IMG/VR virus record: IMGVR_UViG_3300039191_000303
Location: 1 to 31,554 of that record
Source of the DNA: a virus
Reading direction: 5' to 3' (one strand)
Length of the DNA stretch: 31,554 nucleotides
The notes below the pieces were generated by a model that saw only the letters and a list, made by a program, of their open reading frames with translations, did not search any database and had not been told where the DNA came from. Numbering within the stretch: the first letter of the stretch is position 1; each line of letters opens with the position of its first letter. Both the position numbers and the translations under genes were made by a program. This document shows positions 22,132 through 30,318 of this stretch, piece after piece.

Positions 22132-23130
22132 TTAAAGTGCAATATGTAAAATTGTAATTGGCGATAATTTAACATCAACTGCAAGTGTGTACATTGTACC
22201 ACCTTGTAATTCTGCTAATGTTGCACCACTTTTACTTGCTGTTGTACCACTAAATGTAAAACCAATTGGGTGCATAATAAATAATTTCTTTGTACCAAAA
22301 TCTTCACTACCTGCACCATTACCTGCTTTTGCATCTTCATTGTACATAATTGGCTTTTCAATATTATCTTTTTCTGCATAAGCAAAAGCATTTTCATCAA
22401 TAAATGCAATTTTTCCATTTGTCATTGTATCATCAATAACAACTTTTACATATCCGTCATAAATCCAACCTGTCGGCTTACCTCTTACATAAGTTTCAAC
22501 ACCACCAACAACTTTAAGAATTGCATCACCAAATGTTTGTGTAAACATTGCTGGCTCTTTTTTCTTGGCTGATACAAAAGTTGCACTATTCATTTGCATT
22601 GTATCAAGTCCTTGCATACCCATATCACCTTTAAGTGCCATTGTATCAATTACAAGATTTGATGTAAATGTTGCTGTACCATCACCTTGCACAAGTTCTG
22701 TAATTGCACTAATACCTGTAACTGTGTTTGCAATTATTTTATTAAATGTTTCACTCCAAAATCTACCCATAAACTCATTCACAACCAAATTTGGTTTTGT
22801 TGATGCAAGTAAATCTTTTTGAATTTTTTTAACATTCCACCATTGATTTACATAATATGTTTTTGCATCTGCTTCATCAAAGTTTTCTGCCAATGCTGTT
22901 GCAACTGTTGTACTTGCATCACCTAAATTACCCTCTGCCCAGTCATAACCAATCAATGCTGTTGTAATTTTTGAGTTTACATTTTGTTCATTAATCGCAT
23001 TAAGCATATCTGTTGCTTCTGATGAAGCTGTTGATACTATACCACTTTCTAATATTGCATTTACTGCTGTTGAACGATTTACACTCGTTGCTTTCCAATT
23101 GTTGTTTAATATTACATCTTGAATTGTCAC
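22132..23130 (-). CDS. Major capsid protein
   Basis: A 332-aa protein directly after the scaffold, the standard place. It starts at GTG 23128-23130 with AAGG upstream; no in-frame ATG is near. Segments such as AKTYYVNQWWNVKKIQKDLL, VNEFMGRFWSETFNKII and KKLFIMHPIGFTFSG match HK97-fold capsids of Mu-like and similar phages, where the spine helix precedes the P-domain strands. No N-terminal cleavage domain is seen, so the separate scaffold gene probably guides assembly. A TATAAT-like -10 lies 88 nt upstream. Confidence 0.85.
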   Translation of the reverse strand: MTIQDVILNNNWKATSVNRSTAVNAILESGIVSTASSEATDMLNAINEQNVNSKITTALIGYDWAEGNLGDASTTVATALAENFDEADAKTYYVNQWWNVKKIQKDLLASTKPNLVVNEFMGRFWSETFNKIIANTVTGISAITELVQGDGTATFTSNLVIDTMALKGDMGMQGLDTMQMNSATFVSAKKKEPAMFTQTFGDAILKVVGGVETYVRGKPTGWIYDGYVKVVIDDTMTNGKIAFIDENAFAYAEKDNIEKPIMYNEDAKAGNGAGSEDFGTKKLFIMHPIGFTFSGTTASKSGATLAELQGGTMYTLAVDVKLSPITILHIAL

Positions 23131-23217
23131 TTTATCTACCTTTTTTTATTTTTATTTTTTGTGTTTTTGTGCTTATTTTGATAATCCAATCAAATAAACT
23201 GTGTTGAAGTCCATCAA

Positions 23218-23223
23218 ATTATA
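23218..23223 (-). promoter_or_regulatory. Perfect -10 hexamer upstream of capsid gene
   Basis: TATAAT on the minus strand, preceded by TG, lies in the 116-nt gap between scaffold and capsid genes. The -35 position holds no good TTGACA match, so it is only a candidate for a separate capsid promoter. Confidence 0.35.
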
Positions 23224-23227
23224 CATA

Positions 23228-23257
23228 TTGTACCACAATTTACTTACTATGGTACAA
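23228..23257. repeat. Inverted repeat at the end of the scaffold gene
   Basis: TTGTACCA (23228-23235) and TGGTACAA (23250-23257) are perfect 8-bp arms with a 14-nt loop that includes the scaffold stop codon. No U-tract follows, so RNA processing, message stability or operator use is likelier than termination. Confidence 0.6.
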
Positions 23258-23918
23258 AGTCACCTTTTGTTTTACCACCTGCACCACTACCACTTGCACC
23301 ACTGTCTTGGACATCTATATTAAAAAACATACTTTCATTTGCTGTTTTCTCTTTGTCGAACATTTGCTTTACCATATCATCAACTGTTGCATCTTTACCA
23401 TCAATTCTTAAGCTTGTGCCATCTGTATTTTTAAACACAACTTTGCCATCTTCATATTGTGCTTTTGCTTCAACTGCTGTTGTAATATAATCATAACCTG
23501 CTGTTTTTGCATTGTGCTTTGGTAATGCTTTTGCAATTTCAGTTTTTAAACCCATTGCCATAAGTTGTTTTGATGATGTTGATTTTGTATCATCAAGTGT
23601 TGTTGTTAATGTTGTAATTTCATTTTTCAATTGCACAATCTCTGCATCTTTTACATCATCATTACCTGCTTTTTTATTTTTAATAGCATCTATTGCTTCA
23701 ACAACATTTTCAACATCTGCACCAAGTCCTGTTGCTATGCTTTTCAATTTAGATTTTGTATCATCACGACTTGCAATCGCATCAATCTTCAATCTCTCCT
23801 GCTCATTCACTTTTGTATCAAGTCCACTTATTGTGCTTTTCACTGTATCAAAAAGCTTTTGTGCTTCATCTTTTTTATCATCTGCTACTAATCCAAGTAA
23901 CTTTAGTAATTCTTCCAT
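23247..23918 (-). CDS. Capsid scaffold protein
   Basis: A 223-aa, highly charged, mostly helical protein with coiled-coil stretches (KLFDTVKSTISGLDTKVNEQERLKIDAI, DAEIVQLKNEITTLTTTLDD) and a short C-terminal tail ending GAGGKTKGDFVP. Position immediately before the major capsid gene and the helix-rich composition mark it as a GP20/DUF4355-like scaffold. No protease motif is seen. It is probably expelled from the prohead. Confidence 0.8.
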   Translation of the reverse strand: MEELLKLLGLVADDKKDEAQKLFDTVKSTISGLDTKVNEQERLKIDAIASRDDTKSKLKSIATGLGADVENVVEAIDAIKNKKAGNDDVKDAEIVQLKNEITTLTTTLDDTKSTSSKQLMAMGLKTEIAKALPKHNAKTAGYDYITTAVEAKAQYEDGKVVFKNTDGTSLRIDGKDATVDDMVKQMFDKEKTANESMFFNIDVQDSGASGSGAGGKTKGDFVP

Positions 23919-23990
23919 AATCTAACTCCATAAATTCTTTTTTTTTGTTTTAACTATTTCTAGCACCGTTATAATTTTAAATCCATAATA

Positions 23991-24914
23991 TTATAAAACT
24001 GCACCCCCTGTGTTAATTTTTTCTAATCTTGTTTTATTTACAATACCAAGTCTTTTTATTATTTCATCATTTGTGTAAAATCTACTGCCTTTAATATCAA
24101 TAAAACTGTTTATCTTTGCTTTACCTGTTTTAAATATTCTGTACTTCTTTTGCCCTAAAATTCCCTCTGCCATCTTTGGGTTGTTCTTTAAAAATGTATC
24201 TATCTTTTGCCCTTTGTATTTTGTAATATTTACACCCTCAAATACAGTTGTTAATATACTTCTACAATTTGGGTGTCGTGGTATCTGATAAGGTACATCA
24301 AATCTTGTTGTATAGTCTTTTTTTGAATAAAACTTATTGTGCAAGCTTATGCAAATTGCACTTGTACGATTATCAAGCACTGCTATACTTATCCAACCCC
24401 TTACTTGCTTTGATAACTTCTTATCATTCTCTGCATATCCAAATTCTCTTGCACCTTTTGTTTGTGTTCTGTAAAATGCTTCAATGCTTTTTTCATACTT
24501 ATTTATTTCATCTTTTATAAGTTGTGCAATTTGTGCTTTTTCATCTTTCAAAACATCTTGTGCTTGTGTCATAAATTTTATTGCTTGTTTTGTTGTTGTG
24601 TTTTTTCTAATCGCCACAAGTTCTTTATATGTGTAACCTGCAATTACTGCTTCATCATAATCAATCTTTGTTTTTTCATCTGTTATGTTTTCAAGCTGTT
24701 CATTGATTATTTTTCTAAGATTTTTTGATAAGTCTTTATTTATGTTTGCATCTGCAATAATCTTTTTTGTTTTCTTTAATGGCTCGCCTGCTTGTATTGA
24801 TGCAACTATTGCAAGTAATAGCACCTTAAATGCTTCATTACTTGTATCATCAAGTGCTTGTTGCTCAAAAAGTATTTCTGCACCAATCACATCACCAATT
24901 TCAATTACTGCCAT
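23991..24914 (-). CDS. Head morphogenesis protein, Mu gpF-like (MuF)
   Basis: A 307-aa protein. The family mark is WISIAVLDNRTSAICISLHNK, then PYQIPRHPNCRS: Asp-x-Arg-Thr-x-x-x-Cys, then Pro-Arg-His-Pro-Asn-Cys-Arg, as in SPP1 gp7/Mu gpF minor head proteins. Helical N-terminus (about residues 20-150). MuF proteins sit on the inside of the capsid near the portal. The start is 4 nt after the portal stop. About 90 residues follow the core, with no obvious toxin motif. Confidence 0.85.
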   Translation of the reverse strand: MAVIEIGDVIGAEILFEQQALDDTSNEAFKVLLLAIVASIQAGEPLKKTKKIIADANINKDLSKNLRKIINEQLENITDEKTKIDYDEAVIAGYTYKELVAIRKNTTTKQAIKFMTQAQDVLKDEKAQIAQLIKDEINKYEKSIEAFYRTQTKGAREFGYAENDKKLSKQVRGWISIAVLDNRTSAICISLHNKFYSKKDYTTRFDVPYQIPRHPNCRSILTTVFEGVNITKYKGQKIDTFLKNNPKMAEGILGQKKYRIFKTGKAKINSFIDIKGSRFYTNDEIIKRLGIVNKTRLEKINTGGAVL

Positions 24915-24918
24915 AATA

Positions 24919-26208
24919 TCAACCTGTTACATCTTTTTCAATTTTGTTGTTTTCATCATCAATTTTAAAATCCTTTGGCAATGTACCGTTTTTTAAAATA
25001 TCATAAAAAGTTTCTCTGCTCATATCACCTGCTTGTAACATCTTAAATGCAATTTCTAAATCCATCATTACTGTATCAAAATCTTTGTGCAATTCAAGTT
25101 TTGCATCTTTTGGTAATTCTTTATTTTCAAGTTGTGCCATATATTCCAAAAGCTTCACAAATTTTACTTCTGTTTCAAATGCTATATCACTCAAAAAAGA
25201 TGTGTTTTTACTTTTATTTTCTTGTGCATCAATTACTGTTGTGCTATCTGAATTTAACAACATACTAAAACTTAACTTATCAATTTGCTTTTCTGTTGAT
25301 GCAATCTTACTTTCAAGGCTTCCAATACTTTCACCTTTAATTTCTACATACTCAAAACCCTCTTTGCTCTTATCTGCAAATACAAGTGCATCTTTAACAC
25401 CAATTGTTACTGCATTTTCACTTGTTTGCCCATAAAACACTGGCACTGGATTACCTACAACACCAAGCACATTTGCAAGATTACTTTCAAGATTTAAATG
25501 CACCTTGTTTAATATAGCAATATCAAGTAATTTTGGTACAACTTCAAATGGTGATAAAATCTTACCTGCAATAACTGGTAAAACTGGTATTTCTTTCAAT
25601 GTGTTCATCCAGGTATCTCTTTGCTTAAATGTTTCATCACTTGCATTTGTATCTGCATACCATATTGCACCACCACCAATTGTAAATACAATGTATCTTT
25701 CTTGCTCTAATAATCCAAAATCACCATCTTGCACTTCAACAATTTCTTTAAACACAATTTGTTGCAATACATCATCTTTTATTACATAACTATATAAATC
25801 TTTATAATCATATCTTTTTAAATATGCTCTGTTTAAATCTTTGTTTGTTTCTGCACTTACAAAACTTACACCATTTGTAATTGATTTTTTGATTGTTTGT
25901 TTTATAAAGCCTGCAAGGTCATTGTGTTGTAAATCAATGTTTGTTATATCAATACTTTCATACCCTGTTGTAATTGGTTCTTTTTTTGTAACAAGTCCTG
26001 CAAGTGCATCAACAACTGGTGCAAACATATTTGCAAATGATGTTGATGCAACTCGTTCTGCATAACCCTCTTTTGTTTCACCTGTCCACTGTGGCAAGTA
26101 TTCTTTATTTAGCACATTAATTGCACCAATATAAAAATCACTGCACACTTTTGTTTTACTTATTATATTGGTAAGTTTTTCAAGCTTATCATTTGGCAAA
26201 TCACTCAT
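24919..26208 (-). CDS. Portal protein, DUF4055-type
   Basis: A 429-aa protein from the ATG at 26206-26208, which has AGAGG 7 nt upstream; an ATG 10 codons earlier is possible. YLPQWTGETKEGYAERVAST and FANMFAPVVDALAGLVTKKEP match the N-terminal motif of DUF4055 portal-like proteins. The middle is strand-rich (YADTNASDETFKQRDTWMN, KILSPFEVVPKLLDIAIL), and the helical crown includes IAFETEVKFVKLLEYMAQLE. Between large terminase and MuF, it can only be the portal, the dodecameric DNA gate. Confidence 0.85.
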   Translation of the reverse strand: MSDLPNDKLEKLTNIISKTKVCSDFYIGAINVLNKEYLPQWTGETKEGYAERVASTSFANMFAPVVDALAGLVTKKEPITTGYESIDITNIDLQHNDLAGFIKQTIKKSITNGVSFVSAETNKDLNRAYLKRYDYKDLYSYVIKDDVLQQIVFKEIVEVQDGDFGLLEQERYIVFTIGGGAIWYADTNASDETFKQRDTWMNTLKEIPVLPVIAGKILSPFEVVPKLLDIAILNKVHLNLESNLANVLGVVGNPVPVFYGQTSENAVTIGVKDALVFADKSKEGFEYVEIKGESIGSLESKIASTEKQIDKLSFSMLLNSDSTTVIDAQENKSKNTSFLSDIAFETEVKFVKLLEYMAQLENKELPKDAKLELHKDFDTVMMDLEIAFKMLQAGDMSRETFYDILKNGTLPKDFKIDDENNKIEKDVTG

Positions 26209-26275
26209 TTTACAACCTCTTTGTTTTTGTATTAACACATTTTTGATTAATTATACTATACTTTTTGTAAATTTA

Positions 26276-27520
26276 CTATCTTATCATATTTGGCTTTTTA
26301 ATTATCTGCACAATGTTTGGTTCTTTATTATCTATAAATACACCATATCTAAAACTATCACAAGCATCATCATTTTCTTTTACTGGTTCATCAAGTGCAT
26401 CACCATTTCTATCTAATTTCCAACTATATAAATCAAGTTCATTAATTATGTTTACACTTCTTTTTGTTACAAATATATTCATTGCTTTAATTTTATCAAT
26501 ACCTGCTGTTACATCTTTCAATGCTCCAAGCACATCAAAACCTGCATTTGTAAAATCTGCAATCCTTGCTGGCTCTGCACTATCAAGATAACCTTTTAAA
26601 TTAAGTAAGTGTGGGTGATTTGCTTTTGCTTTTCTTATTAATTCAGTATTTGTTAAATTACTTTCATATATTAATTCATCAAGATATAAATTATCACCAT
26701 CAATTTTTATTTCTGTGCAGGCTGTTGGGTGATTAAACCCAAAATCAATACCATACCTATGTATTGGTGCATCTTTTGGTAATTCATCAATGATTGTGTA
26801 TTTTGTGTAAATTAAACCTTTAAGCACACCCCACTTACCGAGTGCATAAATTTGGTAATAACTGTAATTGGTTTTTTTCAAGCTTTCAAGCACACCAATG
26901 TATTTATCATCTAAATATCTATTATCTTTATAAGTTGTGTGTATTACTGTTGCATCTGCATCTTTTTTATCAAAAAATCTCTTTTTTAACCAATGTTTGC
27001 TTGATATAGGATTAAAACTTAAAATTATTTGTTTGTAATTGACAATGTGCTTGCCTCTTAATCGTAAATCAAGTTGTGTAAAATCATCAAGTGTAAAATC
27101 ACTTGCTTCTTCAAGCCATAAGCCTGTAATATCTTTTATACTTTTTAGCTTTTCTTTATTGTCTAAACCTCTAAATATAATTTTATTACCATTTATACAC
27201 GATATTGTCATTTCGCCTGTTGGTGCTGTTGAATAGTTAAAAAGTGCTTCCATACCCATTTGCTCAATTGCACCAATTATTTCTGCTCTTGCACTTTCTC
27301 TTATTGTTGCTTCAACTTTTCTTACTACCAAAAACTTGTGGCTTTGTTCTGTTATCATTCTAAGCACAATTTTTTGCCCTACAAAAACACTTTTACCACT
27401 ACCTGCACCACCATACAAAACTAAATACCTTTTAAAGTCCATATAATAAGGCATATAAACTTTATTTGTAATTGCTGGTAAGTTTGTCAAATCAATATGT
27501 ATATTTTTATTCTTTTTCAT
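26276..27520 (-). CDS. terL: Terminase large subunit, PBSX/terminase_3 type
   Basis: A 414-aa protein. The ATPase has Walker A GGAGSGKS (residues 37-44), a Walker B-like GLWLEEAS (Glu137/138 region) and the coupling LSFNP at about 168-172. The nuclease half has RYGIDFGFNHPT (Asp259), YLDSAEPARI (Asp313) and DDACDSFRYGVF, the three acidic positions of the RNase H-like fold. It cuts and pumps DNA into the head. It starts in TAATG with a possible 27-aa ORF and follows the small subunit. Confidence 0.95.
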   Translation of the reverse strand: MKKNKNIHIDLTNLPAITNKVYMPYYMDFKRYLVLYGGAGSGKSVFVGQKIVLRMITEQSHKFLVVRKVEATIRESARAEIIGAIEQMGMEALFNYSTAPTGEMTISCINGNKIIFRGLDNKEKLKSIKDITGLWLEEASDFTLDDFTQLDLRLRGKHIVNYKQIILSFNPISSKHWLKKRFFDKKDADATVIHTTYKDNRYLDDKYIGVLESLKKTNYSYYQIYALGKWGVLKGLIYTKYTIIDELPKDAPIHRYGIDFGFNHPTACTEIKIDGDNLYLDELIYESNLTNTELIRKAKANHPHLLNLKGYLDSAEPARIADFTNAGFDVLGALKDVTAGIDKIKAMNIFVTKRSVNIINELDLYSWKLDRNGDALDEPVKENDDACDSFRYGVFIDNKEPNIVQIIKKPNMIR

Positions 27521-27603
27521 TATGTGCTAATTTCTGCACATTTTATGTGCTTAATGTTTTGTGCAAGTTGCACATTTTTAAAAGGTGTGCAATTATTTAT
27601 CAT
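27520..27603 (-). CDS. Possible 27-aa ORF between terminase genes
   Basis: The gap holds an ORF (MINNCTPFKNVQ...) whose ATG overlaps the small terminase end (ATGATAAATAA) and whose TAA overlaps the large terminase start (TAATG). Such exact joins may couple translation of the two terminase genes. The peptide has two cysteines and no family. The short GTGCA/TGCAC motifs in this stretch recur several times, so it may equally be a regulatory leader. Confidence 0.3.
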   Translation of the reverse strand: MINNCTPFKNVQLAQNIKHIKCAEIST

Positions 27604-28057
27604 CATCTTGTGCAAATTCTTTTGGCATTGTAACTGCAAATATTGTGCTACCACCTAAATCAACCTCTTTTTCAAATGCTTTTACACTTGTGTGCTTACC
27701 AATTATTTCAAGTGCCTTGCAAGCTTCCCTTAAATTTGTTTTATGCACATCAACTTTTTTTGTCTTGTAACTCATTGTGTGTGGCAATTCACCTTTGGCA
27801 ATCTTGTAAATCTCAATGGCTTCTTTTAAGACCCATTCTGCGTTTACTTCAAGTTTTTCTTCCCTATCTTTTTTTAGTTCGTTTATTTTATGTGCAATCT
27901 TAGGCTTTGATAACATTCTTGTTGCTTGCACACTTGCCACATTATCATTCTTTATTTTATATCCTGCTTCTTTATAAGCCTTTGTGCCATTAAAATCAAT
28001 GATATATGCCTTACAAAATAAAAGCTCTTTGGGTGTGTATCTATATTTAATATTCAT
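27593..28057 (-). CDS. terS: Terminase small subunit
   Basis: From the ATG at 28055-28057 (MNIKYRYTPKELLFCKAYII), which has AAGGA 9 nt upstream, the protein is 154 aa; upstream Lys/His-rich codons in the same frame are an overlap with the zincin gene. The HTH core FNGTKAYKEAGYKIKNDNVASVQATRML is the Terminase_2 type. The VLKEAIEIYKIAKGELPHT helix and the LREACKALEIIGKHTSVKAFEK motif complete the family pattern. It recognises the packaging site and recruits the large subunit. Confidence 0.9.
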   Translation of the reverse strand: MNIKYRYTPKELLFCKAYIIDFNGTKAYKEAGYKIKNDNVASVQATRMLSKPKIAHKINELKKDREEKLEVNAEWVLKEAIEIYKIAKGELPHTMSYKTKKVDVHKTNLREACKALEIIGKHTSVKAFEKEVDLGGSTIFAVTMPKEFAQDDDK

Positions 28058-28082
28058 TGTATGTTTTCCTTGTATCTTAGTC

Positions 28083-28535
28083 TTAATTGCTTGTGTGGTT
28101 TTTCTTATTTTTACTTTTTTGTGCTTTATGTGCTTTATGTGCTTTATCTTCTTTTTTAACTGCATCTTTTAATAATCTTGCATCAAGTAATGGCATTATT
28201 TCTTGATATAACCATTGTAATGTATAGCTTCTAAATTCATCACATTTAAAATTGTAGTATTCCATTAACTGGCTCACTGTGTGGCTTAATTCGTGTATCA
28301 ATAAGCCTTTGAGTGCATAAACATCTTTATACTTTCTAATACCAATAACAATTGCATATTCATCAACTTTTGTAAGTTCTATGCTATTTCCACACCACTC
28401 AATCTTTTCATCAACTCCAAATTGTGCTTTTATATACTTTGCATAAGCTTTTGCACCATAACAAAATACAATTCTTGTGCCTGTTGATTGATGTATAAAG
28501 TCCATTGTGCCTTTTATGCTGTTCTTCTTACTCAT
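28083..28535 (-). CDS. Zincin-like metal protein with HExxH motif
   Basis: A 150-aa protein. KGLLIHELSHTVSQLMEYYNFKCDEFRSY carries HELSH at residues 81-85 and a downstream Asp99/Glu100 as a candidate third ligand, the zinc metallopeptidase layout. A phage family of this size with IHE..H......D.E/F..Y is widespread just before terminase genes; its substrate is unknown. The C-terminus is a Lys/His/Ala-rich tail with HKAHKAHKAQK encoded by a 9-bp tandem repeat. The ATG overlaps the preceding ORF as ATGA. Confidence 0.7.
   Translation of the reverse strand: MSKKNSIKGTMDFIHQSTGTRIVFCYGAKAYAKYIKAQFGVDEKIEWCGNSIELTKVDEYAIVIGIRKYKDVYALKGLLIHELSHTVSQLMEYYNFKCDEFRSYTLQWLYQEIMPLLDARLLKDAVKKEDKAHKAHKAQKSKNKKNHTSN
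28121..28147. repeat. 9-bp tandem repeat, three copies
   Basis: GTGCTTTAT repeated three times in a row (28121-28129, 28130-28138, 28139-28147), encoding His-Lys-Ala units in the zincin C-terminal tail. Copy number may vary by slippage without shifting the frame. Confidence 0.9.
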
Positions 28536-28739
28536 TTTATCACCTCTTTATGTTTAAACCAAATGCAATATTGCTTTGATACTTTTCCACTGTCTTTGTA
28601 TATTTTAGCATCTTGCAACATTAATGTGCAATAAAGTGTGCCATTATGTGTTGTGCTACTTGCACATTTTGCACATTCTTGTAATGCTGTGCTTTTTTCT
28701 TTTAAGTCTTTTTGCTCTTAATTGTGATTTACTTGCCAT
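28532..28739 (-). pseudogene. Zinc-ribbon-like small gene interrupted by +1 frame change at an A6 run
   Basis: Two frames join here. An ATG at 28737-28739 opens MASKSQLRAKRLKR, which overlaps the stop of the 61-aa gene. At the A6 run (28693-28698) the reading must shift by +1 to enter a 55-codon open frame: AKCASSTTHNGTLYCTLM, then QYCIWFKHKEVIK, ending in ATGA with the zincin gene. One A fewer would make a single 68-aa protein with CxxC...C...C, likely a zinc ribbon. The downstream frame has no good start of its own. It may be a real loss, an assembly error in the run, or polymerase slippage. Confidence 0.5.
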
Positions 28740-28914
28740 CTTCAACACTTTTTTCTGCTTTTAATTCATCAATCTTTACTGATAAATTAATAATGATTTT
28801 GATTAAATCGCCTTTGCTGTTGTTTTTCAATCTTTGCTTAATTTCTGCATCACTAAACTCTTTTATTTTTTCTGGCACATCATCTTCTTTTACTTGCTCT
28901 TTTTGTTCTAACAT
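28729..28914 (-). CDS. Hypothetical acidic-basic protein, 61 aa
   Basis: Unrecognised, charged and helical (EFSDAEIKQRLKNNSKGDLIKIIINLSVKIDELKAEK), with coiled-coil tendency. It overlaps the methyltransferase end by 7 nt and the next ORF start at its stop. Probably a small early protein. Confidence 0.6.
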   Translation of the reverse strand: MLEQKEQVKEDDVPEKIKEFSDAEIKQRLKNNSKGDLIKIIINLSVKIDELKAEKSVEDGK

Positions 28915-29621
28915 TCGCGCAACCTTTTAACTGTTTTTTCAAAATATTTATCATCTATCTCACAACCTATAAAAAATCTATTCAATTTCTTACAAGCAAC
29001 TGGTGTTGCACCTATACCATAAAAAAAATCTGCAACTGTATCGCCCTCATTACTTGAATTTTTTATAAGAGTTTCCATCACTTCAACTGGCTTTTCTGTG
29101 TCGTGAATTGTTTTGTTGTCTTCGTCTTTTAGTTTCTTGTTTTTAGCATAAATTACATCACTATCGCCACAATTATTTATCTTTTTATGTTTTCCTTTTC
29201 TCAACATAATAATATATTCAAATTGGCTCATATAGCTTTGCCCCATAATCTTATTATCTTTTACCCATATAAGATTTTTTACAAAGTGAAACTTTTGCTT
29301 TTTATCATCATTAAAATACATTTCATTAATTGCTTTTAAATATTGTGTGATGTTTTTGTTGTTTGTCATAATGTAACAATGGCTTTCATCTTCCAATAAA
29401 TTATAAAACTTTGGTAACCAATCTTGTATTTCTAAATCATTTTTTTTAAACAATCTACCATTATTAACTTCTTTTTTTTGAAACATACCACCACTTGTGC
29501 CACCATTGCCTCTTGCTGTAATTTTATATGGTGGGTCTGTTATAATTAAATCAACTTTCACACCTGCCTCAAGCATATTATCCATTACTTGCATACTGTC
29601 TTTATTGTGATATTCATTCAT
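28908..29621 (-). CDS. DNA adenine/cytosine-N4 methyltransferase, beta-type motif order
   Basis: A 237-aa protein. Catalytic motif IV is TDPPY at residues 28-32; the SAM-binding motif I lies near the C-terminus as VADFFYGIGATPVACKKLNRFFIG with the acidic GCEID after it, giving the beta-class order. Between them are HCYIMTNNKNIT, FVKNLIWVKDN and EYIIMLRKGKHK, and TEKPVEVMETLIKNSS marks the motif before the SAM site (the T/D-x-K-P-x-x-L/M type). The usual DPF of motif I is DFF here. It probably protects phage DNA against host restriction. Site specificity cannot be told from sequence. It follows the 68-aa gene by an 8-nt overlap. Confidence 0.88.
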   Translation of the reverse strand: MNEYHNKDSMQVMDNMLEAGVKVDLIITDPPYKITARGNGGTSGGMFQKKEVNNGRLFKKNDLEIQDWLPKFYNLLEDESHCYIMTNNKNITQYLKAINEMYFNDDKKQKFHFVKNLIWVKDNKIMGQSYMSQFEYIIMLRKGKHKKINNCGDSDVIYAKNKKLKDEDNKTIHDTEKPVEVMETLIKNSSNEGDTVADFFYGIGATPVACKKLNRFFIGCEIDDKYFEKTVKRLREC

Positions 29622-29820
29622 TATTAATTGCCTTTGTAACTTTTTTAATTAGTTCATCATCATCAAGCCTTAAATCAAAAGTTATTGATATAGGCTCGCC
29701 ATTTCTTTTTGTGATTATGTAATTATCATTTAAATAACCCACTGCACTATTCCAACCCTCTTTATACTCATTGCTTCCATCGTCATTTGCAACAAGCATT
29801 AAATCTTGTATATCCACCAT
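29614..29820 (-). CDS. Hypothetical protein, 68 aa
   Basis: Unrecognised. Two halves: EYKEGWNSAVGYLNDNYI, a helix with the YK.GWN.A pattern seen in several small phage proteins, and an acidic SITFDLRLDDDELIKKV helix. The ATG begins just after the SSB-like stop, and the stop overlaps the methyltransferase start. Confidence 0.65.
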   Translation of the reverse strand: MVDIQDLMLVANDDGSNEYKEGWNSAVGYLNDNYIITKRNGEPISITFDLRLDDDELIKKVTKAINNE

Positions 29821-30318
29821 TTAAAAAGGTATTTCATCTTCATCAATATCATTTGCATTTGGTAATGGCTCTTGATGATTTTGTTGATGCTGTGTATTTT
29901 GATTGTTTTGATTGTATTGTGTTGCATCATATTGTTGTGGTGCTGGTGCTTCATAAGTATTTGTAAGTGGTGATGCTTCATACTTTTTAATTTCATATAT
30001 TACACCACCACCTTGTGTATTTTTTGCTTTAAAAGTTGCTTTTACATATCTATCAACAAATAAGCTTGTATCAATAATGTTTGGCAATTTTAGTGCTTTT
30101 GTAAATATCTTTAATCTCCACATTGCACTGTTTGTTATTGCAAAATCATCAATTGCATATCTTCCTGTTTTATCTTGAAAATGTACTTTTATCTGCTTGT
30201 AATTATTAGTGCTTATACCCTCTGTTACTTTTACAACTTTAAGTGTAATTTCACCCTCTTGTTTTATATAAACTCTTTCACCCTGCTCAACTTCAACACC
30301 CTCTGTATTTATAATCAT
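29821..30318 (-). CDS. Single-strand DNA-binding protein-like, acidic tail
   Basis: A 165-aa protein. The first 110 residues are strand-rich (RVYIKQEGEITLKVVKVTEG, YKQIKVHFQDKTGRYAIDDF, FVDRYVKATFKAK), like the OB-like DUF669 phage proteins. A Gln/Asn-rich linker (QQYDATQYNQNNQNTQHQQN) leads to an acidic end, DIDEDEIPF, the mark of SSB tails that bind partner enzymes. It should protect single strands for the annealing protein. The stop adjoins the 68-aa gene. Confidence 0.75.
   Translation of the reverse strand: MIINTEGVEVEQGERVYIKQEGEITLKVVKVTEGISTNNYKQIKVHFQDKTGRYAIDDFAITNSAMWRLKIFTKALKLPNIIDTSLFVDRYVKATFKAKNTQGGGVIYEIKKYEASPLTNTYEAPAPQQYDATQYNQNNQNTQHQQNHQEPLPNANDIDEDEIPF

Noticed and set aside
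23991-24914. A toxin domain fused to the MuF-like protein
   Set aside because: The part after the PRHPNCRS core is only about 90 residues and shows no toxin motif; length is ordinary for the family.
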